Below, one piece after another: positions 49,229 to 58,956 of a DNA stretch of 64,000 nt. A program made the position numbers and the translations under genes. The DNA is from an uncultured Duncaniella sp. Its GTDB lineage: Bacteria; Bacteroidota; Bacteroidia; Bacteroidales; Muribaculaceae. The notes under the pieces are model-generated. The model saw nothing but the letters and a program-made list of their open reading frames with translations. It was not told the DNA's origin and did no database searches. The DNA lies in assembly GCA_910577335.1 (NCBI GenBank), contig CAJTMJ010000003.1, forward strand, positions 75,546 through 139,545. Reading direction: 5' to 3'. The stretch's first letter is position 1. Every line of letters starts with the position of its first letter.

Positions 49229-51085
49229 ATGGAACCGCGTGACACGTCTATGCTCCCTAACAAGGACGCCAAAGACCAAACCATGAATGAAGAGGTGAAT
49301 ATTACCGCCTCAGAACCCTTGCAACAAGTAGAGCCCCAAACTACAGAAGTGACCTCGGAAGAGCCGCCGAAACCGGCATACGAGCCTGTCACTAAGGAAT
49401 CAATATTAGCCGAGGTAAAAGCCTTGGCTGAAAAAGATGCCGCCGATATCGCATCGGAGGATTTGGCTCGTCTGAAGCAAAAATTCTATGCGATCCGTAA
49501 TGAAGAGCAACGCCTTGAAAAGGAGGCTTTTGTGGCTGCCGGTAATGCAGAGGATGCTTTCGAACCTGCCGCTGATGAAAGTGAAGAGGCGTTCAAAACC
49601 ATACTTGCAACAATAAAAGAGAAGAAGGCAGAGCAACGTGCTGCCCTCGAAGCCGAACTGCAGCAAAACTATGAACGTAAGAAAGCCATAGTTGACAAAC
49701 TCGTTGAGATGAGCGGTGATGCCGACAATGTAAACCGTGTGTTCCCGCAGGTGCGCGAGATGCAGAACGAATTTAAGGAGATAGGTGAAGTGCCGGCTCC
49801 TGTCGCTGCCGAACTTTGGAAACGTTATCAGGACGCTGTGGAGCGTTTCTATGACCAGCTTAAGATAAATAAGGAGTTACGTGATTACGACTTCAAGAAG
49901 AACCTCACTGAAAAGGAAGCTCTCGTGGCTGAAGCTGAGAAGTTGCGTGAGGAGGAAGATGTGATTGCCGCATTCCGTAAATTGCAGTCACTGCATGATC
50001 AATGGCGTCAGATCGGTCCTGTGCCCAAGGAGGTACGTGATGAAATCTGGGGTCGCTTTAAAGATATTTCAGCAGAAATCAATAAACGCTATCAGGCATT
50101 CTTTGAGGAGAGAAAGGCTCAGGAACGCAGCAACGAGGAAGCTAAGACAGCGATATGCGAGCGCATAGAAGCTCTTGACTTCTCGGCTCTTGGCACATAC
50201 GCCGCTTGGGATGAAATGACCAAGCAGATTATCGCCGCTCAGGAAGACTGGAAGAAGATAGGTTATGCTTCTCGCAAATCCAATAATGCGCTATTTGCCC
50301 GTTTCCGTGAGACTTGCGATAAGTTCTTCGCCGCAAAGGCTGAATTCTTCCATCACATGAAAGATGTGCTTGCCAAGAACCTTGAACGTAAGATTGCTCT
50401 CTGCGGACGTGCCGAAGCTCTTAAAGACAGCACCGAATGGCGCAAGACTGCTGAGGAACTCGCCGCTCTCCAAAAAGAGTGGAAGACAATCGGTGCGGTA
50501 GCCAAGAAACATTCCGATCAGGTATGGCGCCGTTTCCTTGCCGCCTGTGACTATTTCTTTGAACAGAAAAAGAAGAATAATTCCGGAACTCGCCGCACTG
50601 AGCGTGCCAACTTGGAGCAGAAACGTGAGATTATAGACAAACTTAAGGCTATTGACACTACAGCTACAGAACGTGCTGATGCCATTAAGGCTGTCAAGGA
50701 TCTTCAGGCTGAATGGCAGAGCGTGGGTCATGTGCCTTTTAGCGAAAAGGATGCTGTGTATGAGGCATATCGTGCCGTTTGCAACGAGCTTTACGAAAAG
50801 CTCGACATGTCGCAACGCGGTTCACGCATGGCTTCGTTCGAAAACACTATCAGCGAAATCGGCAATGACCAGAATCGTCTATATCGTGAACGTGAACGCC
50901 TGATGCGTGTATATGAGCAACGCCGTGGCGAATTGCAGACATACGAGAACAATCTTGGATTCCTTAACGCAAAATCAAAGAACGGTGACTCGATGTTGCG
51001 TGACATGCATCGCCGTATGCAGCGTATCAAGGATGACATAGCTGACCTTGAAAAGAAGATCAAGGTGATTGACAGCAAACTCTGA
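49229..51085 (+). CDS. DUF349-repeat protein
   Basis: 618 residues, cytoplasmic, almost entirely alpha-helical. After a disordered acidic N-terminus (about 1-60) come at least four DUF349 repeats, each with a W(K/R)xIGxV/A core: QEWRQIGPVPKEVRDEIWGRF-like (at about 265), DWKKIGYASRKSNNALFARF (about 340), EWKTIGAVAKKHSDQVWRRF (about 415) and EWQSVGHVPFSEKDAVYEAY (about 490), ending in a coiled coil. The role of the family is not established. The sugar-phosphate transferase gene starts 2 bp after its stop. Confidence 0.9.
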   Translation: MEPRDTSMLPNKDAKDQTMNEEVNITASEPLQQVEPQTTEVTSEEPPKPAYEPVTKESILAEVKALAEKDAADIASEDLARLKQKFYAIRNEEQRLEKEAFVAAGNAEDAFEPAADESEEAFKTILATIKEKKAEQRAALEAELQQNYERKKAIVDKLVEMSGDADNVNRVFPQVREMQNEFKEIGEVPAPVAAELWKRYQDAVERFYDQLKINKELRDYDFKKNLTEKEALVAEAEKLREEEDVIAAFRKLQSLHDQWRQIGPVPKEVRDEIWGRFKDISAEINKRYQAFFEERKAQERSNEEAKTAICERIEALDFSALGTYAAWDEMTKQIIAAQEDWKKIGYASRKSNNALFARFRETCDKFFAAKAEFFHHMKDVLAKNLERKIALCGRAEALKDSTEWRKTAEELAALQKEWKTIGAVAKKHSDQVWRRFLAACDYFFEQKKKNNSGTRRTERANLEQKREIIDKLKAIDTTATERADAIKAVKDLQAEWQSVGHVPFSEKDAVYEAYRAVCNELYEKLDMSQRGSRMASFENTISEIGNDQNRLYRERERLMRVYEQRRGELQTYENNLGFLNAKSKNGDSMLRDMHRRMQRIKDDIADLEKKIKVIDSKL

Positions 51086-51087
51086 AT

Positions 51088-52470
51088 GTGAAGAGAAGAA
51101 CTTACGGTCAATACATAGCATACGCACTGACACTGGGCGACTTCGTTGTCATCAACGCTGTCTTTTATCTGGTGTCACTGTGTAACCCGAATGTGGAGGA
51201 GTTGCACTCAAGATTAGTGTGGCTCCTTCTCAATGTTGCCTATCTCCCTGTGGCAAGGCTGTTCTCCGGAACCCATAAGATAAGAGCCGTGCAGATGGAC
51301 AGGATAATGGCTTGCTCGCTTCAGGCGGTGGGTTGCCATCTGTTGCTGTTCGTGTCACTGCTCTATTTTATGAATGTGGAGGCGATAGGCTGGAAGATAT
51401 TGGCGGAATTCTACATATTATTCAGTGTCCTGCTGATGCTCTGGTGGACGGCTGCCCGTTTCTGTGTGAAAAATTATCGCATACATGGCGGAAACTTTGT
51501 CAGAGTCGTGGTGGTAGGGTGTCGGACAACCGGGATAAGGGTTTACAATGAGATGTGTTCCGACGAAGGGTTCGGCTATAGGTGTCAAGGCTTTTTCGAC
51601 ATATACTGTCCGCCCGATTTCCCGTATAAGCATCTCTATCGGGGAACACTTGATGATCTGGCTAAGTTTGTGGAGGAAAACCGTACAGAGGAGCTGTTTT
51701 ATACCCTTTCGGGAGAGAATAAGGAAGCTGTTCAGCTCACATTGGGGCTGTGTGACTCATCAATGATTAAATTTCATTACGTGCCCCCTGTCTCGCCTCA
51801 CCTGACACGTAATTTTAAGCTTTCCTCTTTGGGTCCGCTCCCGGTGCTTGAGGTTAACAGCACTCCGTTGGAACTACCGCTAAACGCCGCTCTTAAACGA
51901 GCGTTTGACATAACGATTTCATCGCTGTTTATGGTAGTGTCCCCGCTGATATTCTTGCCGGTATCTGTAGCCATAAAATTGTCTTCGCCCGGTCCTGTCT
52001 TGTTCCGTCAACGCCGCACAGGATATAAAGGTAGGGAGTTTACCTGCTTTAAATTCCGGACTATGGTCGAGAATGAGGATGCCGATTTGAGCCAAGCAGG
52101 CAGAAATGATTCGCGTGTTACCAAGGTTGGGAGATGGCTAAGGCGCACGAGCGTGGATGAACTGCCGCAGTTTATAAATGTGCTGCGTGGGGATATGTCG
52201 GTGGTAGGTCCCCGACCGCACATGCTGAAGCATACCGAGGACTACAGCGCCATTATAGACGAGTACATGGTCAGACATCTGATAAAGCCCGGCATCACCG
52301 GCTGGGCGCAGGTGAGAGGGCTTCGTGGCGGCACGGATGAGCTTTGGCAGATGGAGAAACGGGTGGAGCATGATATCTGGTATATAGAACATTGGTCGCT
52401 TCTGCTTGACGTTAAGATAATCATACGCACAGTGATAAATCTCTTCCGCAAGGATGAGAATGCCTTTTAA
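51088..52470 (+). CDS. Polyprenyl-phosphate sugar-1-phosphate transferase (WcaJ/WbaP type)
   Basis: 460 residues. Four to five N-terminal membrane helices and a CoA-binding-like middle domain (VVVVGCRTTGIRVYNEM) precede the C-terminal catalytic domain: KRAFDITISSLFMVVSPLIF, SPGPVLFRQRRTGYKGREFTCFKFRTM, RRTSVDELPQFINVLRGDMSVVGPRP and KPGITGWAQVRGLRGGT. It transfers a hexose-1-phosphate to undecaprenyl phosphate, the first step in capsule or exopolysaccharide synthesis. The start is a GTG at 51088; an ATG 2 bp earlier is out of frame and stops at once. No other capsule genes adjoin it. Confidence 0.92.
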   Translation: MKRRTYGQYIAYALTLGDFVVINAVFYLVSLCNPNVEELHSRLVWLLLNVAYLPVARLFSGTHKIRAVQMDRIMACSLQAVGCHLLLFVSLLYFMNVEAIGWKILAEFYILFSVLLMLWWTAARFCVKNYRIHGGNFVRVVVVGCRTTGIRVYNEMCSDEGFGYRCQGFFDIYCPPDFPYKHLYRGTLDDLAKFVEENRTEELFYTLSGENKEAVQLTLGLCDSSMIKFHYVPPVSPHLTRNFKLSSLGPLPVLEVNSTPLELPLNAALKRAFDITISSLFMVVSPLIFLPVSVAIKLSSPGPVLFRQRRTGYKGREFTCFKFRTMVENEDADLSQAGRNDSRVTKVGRWLRRTSVDELPQFINVLRGDMSVVGPRPHMLKHTEDYSAIIDEYMVRHLIKPGITGWAQVRGLRGGTDELWQMEKRVEHDIWYIEHWSLLLDVKIIIRTVINLFRKDENAF

Positions 52471-52506
52471 ACAGGGATATTAGACGCCCTTTTAAACGAT
52501 AAGTAA

Positions 52507-54645
52507 TTGGAAACAACACTTGATATACAGGAAAGAGCCACGGCTCTACTGCGTAGGTTTTATGGTTACAACAGTTTCAGACCTCTACAGCTTGACATCA
52601 TAACTACGGCTGTGGAGCGCCGTGACTGTGTGGTGTTGATGCCTACCGGAGGTGGTAAGTCGATATGTTATCAGATCCCTGCCATGCTTGGTGACGGTGT
52701 GGTTATAGTGGTGTCACCTCTTATAGCTCTTATGAAGGATCAGGTGACAGCCTTGACCGCTAACGGTATACCTGCGGCTGCGGTCAATTCGATGCAGACC
52801 GAGGTCGAGAACCACCATATAATGCAGCAACTGTTTACAGGGCGAATAAAGATACTTTACATATCGCCCGAACGTCTGCTCATGGAGATTGACAGGTGGT
52901 CACGTGACCTTAACATATCGCTCATAGCCATAGATGAGGCGCACTGTATATCTCAGTGGGGGCATGATTTCCGTCCTGACTACACAAGGCTTGCAAGAAT
53001 CAAAGAGTTGTATCCGCATGTGCCTATAATGGCACTTACCGCCACTGCCGACCGATTGACACGTGAGGATATAGCCAAGCAGTTGTGCCTGAATAATCCG
53101 AGACTGTTTATAGGCTCGTTTGACCGTCCGAATATATCTCTGAGGGTGATGACCAATCCGGGGAAGAGCAAGCGAGTAAGCTATATATGTTCATTGATAG
53201 ACCGCTACCGGCATGACTCCGGGATAGTATATTGCATAAGCCGTAAGAATGCCGAGAGCATGAATGCCGAGCTTAAGTTGAGAGGGTATAAGTCGGTGGT
53301 TTATCATGCCGGGCTGTCGGTGACCGAGCGCAACGCCGCTCAGGATAAGTTTATCAGCGGGGAGGTGCAGGTGGTATGTGCGACAGTGGCGTTTGGAATG
53401 GGTATTGACAAGAGCAATATCCGTTGGGTGGTGCATAATAACATGCCCCGTAACATCGAGAGCTATTATCAGGAGATAGGTAGAGCGGGTCGTGACGGTG
53501 TTAAGGCGGAGGCTGTGATGTTTTACTCATACGCCGATATTGCCACGTTGCAAAATTTTGTGGATGAAAGCGGACAGCAGAGCATAAACACGGAGAAACT
53601 TAACCGCATGAAGGAGTATGCGGAGGCTTCATTGTGCCGTAGACGCATCCTCCTGAGCTATTTTAACGAGACGATGGATCATGACTGCGGGAACTGTGAT
53701 GTGTGCCTGAATCCTCCGGAACGTATGGACGGGACTATCTTGGTGCTTAAAGCTTTAAGTGCGATAGTCAGGGTCAACGGAGCGGTTGGTGTGACTATGC
53801 TCATAGATATACTCAGGGGCGCTTCCCGGCAGGAGTTGATGCAGCGAGGCTATCATCTTATAAAGACCTACGGTGCCGGGAGAGATCTGTCGTTCGGCGA
53901 ATGGAACAGTTATATATCCCAGATGATTCAGTTGGGGCTTATCGACATAGCATATAACGAAAATAATCATCTGAAACTGACTGCATACGGGTTGAAAGTG
54001 TTAACCGAGCGTTCGCAGGTAATATTGGCTAAGTATGTGCCGTTTGAACGCTCCTCACGCAAGCAGAAGGGCAAGGAGGTTGTAGAACCACAGCTTACAC
54101 CGGCAGAGCGGTTGCTCGAACAGCTTAAGGAGGTGCGTCTCAAGCTTGCCCGCAAGGAGCAAGTGCCTCCCTACATCATATTTTCCGACAAGGCATTGCT
54201 GGAGATGGTCAGAATGGAGCCTGTGGACATGGAATCATTCTCAAAGGTTGAGGGCGTGGGTGAAAAGAAGACTGTGAAGTACTGGAAACCTTTTGTGACA
54301 GCCATAAGGAAGTTTAAGGGCATTTCCGAATCTCTCGGGGCTGGATTGTCGCATGAAGAGACGCTGTTGTTGCTGAATGCCGGTTACGATGTCGGGGCGA
54401 TAGCGGAAGCTAAGAATATAAAGACTCAGACCGTCTATAATCACATAGCGTCCCTGATACGGGAAGATAAGCTGTCGGATTTCTCATCTGTGATCACTCG
54501 TGAACAGTACTTGCGTGTGATGGAGATAGCTAAAGAGAACAAGGAGGATATGTATCAGGTTTTGGCAAAGGAGATGCCTTTGGGACTCCCCTCGGTGGCG
54601 CTTGCCATCTCTGATTTCCTGTTGAGACATAAAGCAAACAGCTGA
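52507..54645 (+). CDS. recQ: ATP-dependent DNA helicase RecQ
   Basis: 712 residues. Helicase motifs include the Walker A in MPTGGGKSICYQIPAML, AIDEAHCISQWGHDFRPDY (DEAH), ALTATADRLTREDI, FDRPNISLRV and QEIGRAGRDG. The RecQ-Zn part has four Cys (LCRRRILL to CGNCDVC); then come the winged-helix RQC and an HRDC domain (YIIFSDKALLEMVRMEPVDMESFSKVEGVG), followed by a C-terminal helix-turn-helix tail found in long Bacteroidetes RecQ. It unwinds DNA in repair and recombination. The start is TTG 52507; no ATG lies near. Confidence 0.96.
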   Translation: METTLDIQERATALLRRFYGYNSFRPLQLDIITTAVERRDCVVLMPTGGGKSICYQIPAMLGDGVVIVVSPLIALMKDQVTALTANGIPAAAVNSMQTEVENHHIMQQLFTGRIKILYISPERLLMEIDRWSRDLNISLIAIDEAHCISQWGHDFRPDYTRLARIKELYPHVPIMALTATADRLTREDIAKQLCLNNPRLFIGSFDRPNISLRVMTNPGKSKRVSYICSLIDRYRHDSGIVYCISRKNAESMNAELKLRGYKSVVYHAGLSVTERNAAQDKFISGEVQVVCATVAFGMGIDKSNIRWVVHNNMPRNIESYYQEIGRAGRDGVKAEAVMFYSYADIATLQNFVDESGQQSINTEKLNRMKEYAEASLCRRRILLSYFNETMDHDCGNCDVCLNPPERMDGTILVLKALSAIVRVNGAVGVTMLIDILRGASRQELMQRGYHLIKTYGAGRDLSFGEWNSYISQMIQLGLIDIAYNENNHLKLTAYGLKVLTERSQVILAKYVPFERSSRKQKGKEVVEPQLTPAERLLEQLKEVRLKLARKEQVPPYIIFSDKALLEMVRMEPVDMESFSKVEGVGEKKTVKYWKPFVTAIRKFKGISESLGAGLSHEETLLLLNAGYDVGAIAEAKNIKTQTVYNHIASLIREDKLSDFSSVITREQYLRVMEIAKENKEDMYQVLAKEMPLGLPSVALAISDFLLRHKANS

Positions 54646-54709
54646 TACGGCTGATTTTGACGTGGTAAATTAACGAAGTGAAAATATATCTACCTAAAAT
54701 TTTTATACG

Positions 54710-55801
54710 ATGAAAATTTCAAAATACATTCTCTGTTTATTGATCAGTGTGGTGTCGGTGATGTCGGTGGCGGCTGAGTCGCCTAACAGGCTTAAGTGGC
54801 GTCAGGTTGCTAAAATAACTGACCGTGATTTCTTCAAAACACTGGAGGCTGAGCGTATTGCCCGGCAGGTGTTGGCTTATCAGCGAGTCACCGGCGGTTG
54901 GCCCAAAAATATAGATATGGCACGACCGATGAGCGCCGATGAGATAGCGGAGGTCGTGAGTGAAAAGCTACGCCGTGATGATTCGACTACTGATAACAAG
55001 GCTACCACCATGGAGATGCGTTACATGGCGCAGATGTATGAAGCGACAGGTGACACGGCATATCGTGACGCATTCCGCCGGGGAGTGGAATTTCTGCTGT
55101 CAGGACAATATCCCAATGGCGGTTGGCCGCAGTTTTGGCCCGATATGAGGGATTATCAGGAACATATCACTTACAATGATGATGCCATGGTCAACACTAT
55201 GCTTGTGTTGCGTGACGTGATGTTGGGTGAAAGCCCGTTTGGCGGAGATTTGGTGGAGGGAAATTTACGCTCCCGGTTGGACGATTCATTTAAAAGAGGC
55301 GTGGAGTGTATTCTTGCCACTCAGATTATGGTTGACGGTGAGCCTACAGTGTGGTGTCAGCAACATTATAAAGATACTTATCTGCCGGCTCCGGCGAGAA
55401 GCTACGAGCTGCCGTCGTTTTGTTCAAGCGAGAGTGTGTCGATAGTCCGTTTGCTCATGGGTTTGTCTGACCCTGACGAGCGTGTGATACGTGCGGTAGA
55501 TGGAGCTATGAAATGGTTTGACAAGGCAAAGATAGTTGGTTTGAGGTTGGAACACCGGGACGAGTATGGCAGTTCTGATGCTGATTTATATGAGGTTGAG
55601 GATCCTGATGCAAAGCCGATATGGTCACGCTTTTATGATCTTGACAAGTGCGAGCCATACGTGTGTGACCGTGACGGAGTGCCTCATCGCCACATCTCGG
55701 AAATCGGTCATGAACGCCGCAAGGGCTACAGCTGGTTCACCTACAGCCCCGCCGAACTCTATCCCCTATATGAGGAATGGAAAAGCAAATTGTGCAAATG
55801 A
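54710..55801 (+). CDS. Pectate lyase, polysaccharide lyase family 10
   Basis: 363 residues with signal peptide (YILCLLISVVSVMSVAA). The PL10 pattern is clear: RIARQVLAYQRVTGGWPKNIDM, DNKATTMEMRYMAQMY, LSGQYPNGGWPQFWPDM, YNDDAMVNTMLVLRDV, WCQQHYKDTYLPAPARSYELPSFCSSESV and the C-terminal RKGYSWFTYSPAELYPLYEEW. It cleaves polygalacturonate by beta-elimination, probably in the periplasm. It is followed by the McrBC genes, which have a different base composition and their own promoter. Confidence 0.92.
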   Translation: MKISKYILCLLISVVSVMSVAAESPNRLKWRQVAKITDRDFFKTLEAERIARQVLAYQRVTGGWPKNIDMARPMSADEIAEVVSEKLRRDDSTTDNKATTMEMRYMAQMYEATGDTAYRDAFRRGVEFLLSGQYPNGGWPQFWPDMRDYQEHITYNDDAMVNTMLVLRDVMLGESPFGGDLVEGNLRSRLDDSFKRGVECILATQIMVDGEPTVWCQQHYKDTYLPAPARSYELPSFCSSESVSIVRLLMGLSDPDERVIRAVDGAMKWFDKAKIVGLRLEHRDEYGSSDADLYEVEDPDAKPIWSRFYDLDKCEPYVCDRDGVPHRHISEIGHERRKGYSWFTYSPAELYPLYEEWKSKLCK

Positions 55802-55829
55802 TATGGTTAAATTTATATGATGAAAATTG

Positions 55830-55858
55830 TTGAAATCAAACTTTTTACAGTATATTTG
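55830..55858 (+). promoter_or_regulatory. Promoter of mcrBC
   Basis: TTG at 55830-55832 (or 55827-55829), an 18-21-bp spacer and TATATTTG at 55851-55858, 44 bp before the mcrB ATG. Confidence 0.65.
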
Positions 55859-55902
55859 CCATATAAGCTGAAACAGAACCTACAAACAAAATAAAATATA
55901 CG

Positions 55903-57533
55903 ATGGAAAAAGATAAGTATGGAAAGTATATTAGCTTGTTGGAGGCTAATAAAAACCTCATATTGACAGGTGCGCCCGGTACCGGGAAGACATATTTGGC
56001 TAAGAAGATAGCTAAAGCTATGGGAGCGAAATATGAGTTTGTGCAATTTCATCCATCGTATGATTATACTGATTTTGTTGAAGGATTAAGACCTGTTCCT
56101 ACAGATAAAGAAGGGCAAATAGGATTCGAAAGGAAGGACGGGATATTTAAGGCATTTTGTAAAAAAGCCCTCAATGTTGATAATATGGATAAATCTTCAA
56201 GTAGAAGTTTCGAATATTTTTATTATGAATTGGTGGATGATATTAGAAGTAGAAAGGTCGTAACAATAAAATTGCGCAAACAGCAACCGTCGCAGCCACT
56301 TCATGTATCAGATTCAAAAATTATAAGATGGACTAATGCAAACGGAGGAGAATCGAGCAACATGGTGTCCCTTAACAGATTGTCAAGATTACATGAGGTA
56401 TATAAAACGGTTGCTGATATAGATTCCATAACTAATATTAATGATGCAATTAGGAAGGTGATAGGAGGTGCAAATCTTCATATTATTGGGGTGTTTTGCG
56501 AGAGGTTCTTTCTCGCAAAGAGGCTTATGAGTATGATAAGAAGGGTGATTTGTTCGAAACGTTATATCAAAGTATTATAAACGATATTAAATCCGGGAGA
56601 ATAAGTTCGTATAGAAGCCCAAGAGGAACTATGGCTCCTTTGCGGGTAAATGATAATAACAGAATAGAATATCGCCCCAAAGATAAAAGTCCGAAATGTG
56701 AGAAGGAAGATAATATAAAATTGATGTTTAATTATCTTTCTCAAAATAAGATATATGATTTAAAATTATATAAAAGAAAGGATTACGAAGATTTAATATC
56801 AAAATTAACTTATGGTGAAACCAAGACCTTAGATTATGTTGAATATGGTTGGATTCTTCAGGAATTGTTAAATCGAATTCCAAAGTCTGTTAGAAATGGA
56901 GATGCTAACATAAGTAAGGATTCAAGCCCTACAAAATATATATTCATCATTGATGAAATAAATCGAGGTGAAATATCCAAGATATTCGGGGAGTTATTTT
57001 TTAGCATAGATCCCGGATATCGAGGAATGGAAGGAAGGGTTAAAACTCAATATCAGAATTTGATAACTGATGAGTCAGACCCTTTCTTTGATGGATTTTA
57101 TGTGCCCGACAACGTATACATAATAGGGACAATGAATGATATAGATCGAAGTGTCGAGAGCATGGACTTTGCAATGCGGCGACGTTTTGCATGGGAAGAG
57201 ATTATGGCTAACGATAACATCGATATGTTGGATGAATTGCGGGAGCTGAAGGATGATGTCGTTGGCAAAATGCGCAATCTCAATGCCGCTATTGAAAGTA
57301 TCGAAGGATTGAATAGTTCGTATCATATTGGAGCCGCTTATTTCCGGAAGTTAACATCATATCTGAACAAGGATAATACAAATTTACAAGAAGCATACAA
57401 ATCTCTTTGGGATAATCATTTACGTGGAGTCTTGTCTGAATATCTTAGAGGGAGTATGAATATGATGGAGAATCTTAAAAATTTGGAAGAGAAATATAAT
57501 AAAGCTAATGAAAGTGTTAAATCTGAAGGATAA
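55903..57533 (+). pseudogene. mcrB: McrB-type AAA+ restriction ATPase, split by a one-base frameshift
   Basis: Two frames together make one McrB. The first (from ATG 55903) carries the Walker A LTGAPGTGKT (residues 23-30) and the start of the AAA+ domain, then leaves frame near 56478. The next frame reads SYYWGVLREVLSRKEAYEYDKKGDLFETLYQ and has the Walker B FIIDEINRGEISKIFGELFFSID, the sensor GTMNDIDRSVESMDFAMRRRFAW and the C-terminal lid. The combined length is about 543 codons minus one base. No N-terminal DNA-binding domain precedes the ATPase, and a large insert separates Walker A from Walker B, as in many Bacteroidetes McrB. The 3' end overlaps mcrC by 26 bp. The DNA is visibly AT-rich, pointing to transfer. 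Confidence 0.85.
56473..56483 (+). other. Frameshift site in mcrB
   Basis: Around AATCTTCATAT the coding frame changes by -1. Restoring one T (AAT CTT TCA TAT TAT TGG) rejoins the frames as N-L-S-Y-Y-W-G-V, which fits the conserved YYWGVLREVL motif. The tract is not a homopolymer longer than three, so slipped-strand switching is not an obvious mechanism. Confidence 0.75.
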
Positions 57534-58887
57534 CACAACCTATTCATCAGAAAGGACTTCTCATTCAAAGGATATTGGTGATATTTCTGACTATCTTGTT
57601 CTTGACAGGATTGCAAATTGTGATATCTCAGATCTGATGGATGAGAATAATAATAGCTTATTGGTATATCCGAATTCATTTGGCGAATGTGACGATAGAA
57701 TAGGCTCACAAAAGTTATTTACATTACAAAAAATCTGTTGGGACAAAGGTCGATGTGTAAAGGCAACTCTGAGTACAGGTAATGTAGCCGGTTTTATTAA
57801 ATTTGACGGTATGCATGTTACTATTCACTCTCGTTTTTCACATAGTGACGATGAAGATTTCTTTCTTCATTATATGCTTGAAAAGGTTTTAGGTGTTAAT
57901 CTTTTCAGTTTGACTTATGGAGTTACAGATGATCCCGTATTTGACTACCTGTTATGCATGTTTCCAAAGCTTCTTAGCGAAGCTCTGCGTCAGGGGATAT
58001 ATAAGGAATATCAGCGTCATGAATATAATGACTCGAATATAAGAGGTACTGTAAACATAAACAGGCATTTGAAATATAATATCCCTTTCAATGGTTCTAT
58101 ATCATATAGTGTGCGTGAGTTTAGCTATGATAATATGGTTACAGAGTTAATCAGGCATACGATAGAGTATATTTGTTCCAAAAAGATAGGAAAAGCTTTG
58201 TTAGAAAGTTCTCCACAGATAATGACAGATGTACGCCAAATCATATCCGTCACACCTCGGTATAATAAATTTGATAGGGAAAGGATTGTTAGAGGCAATT
58301 TGAAGATGATAACTCATCCTTATTTCGTAAAATATGCTTCGTTGCAGAAGTTATGTTTGCGAATACTGAGAGGTGATAAGGTTAAGTATAAATCGAGAGA
58401 AAATGAAATATATGGTATTTTATTCGACGTATCTTATCTATGGGAAGAATACCTTGCTGAACATTTAATGCGACACGGATTTCTACATCCAGATAATAGG
58501 AAACAAAAAGGTAGGATCTATTTAACTTCTAAAAATGATTTTCCTCGTTATCCTGACTATTATAGGGATGCGAATAGGACTGTAATTGACGCAAAGTATA
58601 AAAAAGAAATGGATCCTCGTAATGATGTAAATCAAATGATAACTTATATGTATAGGTTGAAAAGTTTACATGGCATTTTATTGCATCCGTCTACTGGTTC
58701 AAGTTGTATTAGGGACACTTATCAGTTATTGGGATACGGGGCATCAGAAAAAGCTGATTTGTCCACAATCCACTTTCATGTGCCACAGTCAGCTGATAAT
58801 TATAGAAGTTTTAAGAGCCAGATGGTTGCGGAAGAAAAGACCATGATTGATAATATAAATATGGTTACCAATAAAAATTGGTTTTAA
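57508..58887 (+). CDS. mcrC: McrC-type restriction endonuclease subunit
   Basis: 459 residues. The N-terminal two-thirds match the McrC scaffold (GRCVKATLSTGNVAGFIKFDGMHVTIHSRF, LLCMFPKLLSEALRQGIYKEYQRHEYNDSNIRGTVNINRHL). The C-terminal part is a PD-(D/E)XK nuclease: FPRYPDYYRDANRTVIDAKYK, with the catalytic Asp-x-Lys at about 361-363. McrC is driven by McrB and cuts DNA between distant modified cytosines. The gene itself is intact, but its partner is frameshifted. It starts inside mcrB (26-bp overlap), which implies coupled translation. Confidence 0.93.
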   Translation: MKVLNLKDNTTYSSERTSHSKDIGDISDYLVLDRIANCDISDLMDENNNSLLVYPNSFGECDDRIGSQKLFTLQKICWDKGRCVKATLSTGNVAGFIKFDGMHVTIHSRFSHSDDEDFFLHYMLEKVLGVNLFSLTYGVTDDPVFDYLLCMFPKLLSEALRQGIYKEYQRHEYNDSNIRGTVNINRHLKYNIPFNGSISYSVREFSYDNMVTELIRHTIEYICSKKIGKALLESSPQIMTDVRQIISVTPRYNKFDRERIVRGNLKMITHPYFVKYASLQKLCLRILRGDKVKYKSRENEIYGILFDVSYLWEEYLAEHLMRHGFLHPDNRKQKGRIYLTSKNDFPRYPDYYRDANRTVIDAKYKKEMDPRNDVNQMITYMYRLKSLHGILLHPSTGSSCIRDTYQLLGYGASEKADLSTIHFHVPQSADNYRSFKSQMVAEEKTMIDNINMVTNKNWF

Positions 58888-58896
58888 AATCTTGTG

Positions 58897-58928
58897 TTTG
58901 GGATTTGACCTTAAATTTTGTATCTTTG
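58897..58928 (+). promoter_or_regulatory. Promoter of the GH2 gene
   Basis: TTTG at 58897-58900, a 20-bp spacer and TATCTTTG at 58921-58928, 28 bp before ATG 58957. The GH2 enzyme is therefore expressed independently of mcrBC. Confidence 0.82.
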
Positions 58929-58956
58929 TGCAAATTATAAATATTTACCACATACC

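Noticed and set aside
56496..57533. A separate AAA+ gene starting at TTG 56496
   Set aside because: It lacks a Walker A and begins in mid-motif; it is the 3' part of the frameshifted mcrB.
58918..58956. TTG start for the GH2 gene at 58918
   Set aside because: It overlaps the promoter; ATG 58957 begins a normal signal peptide.
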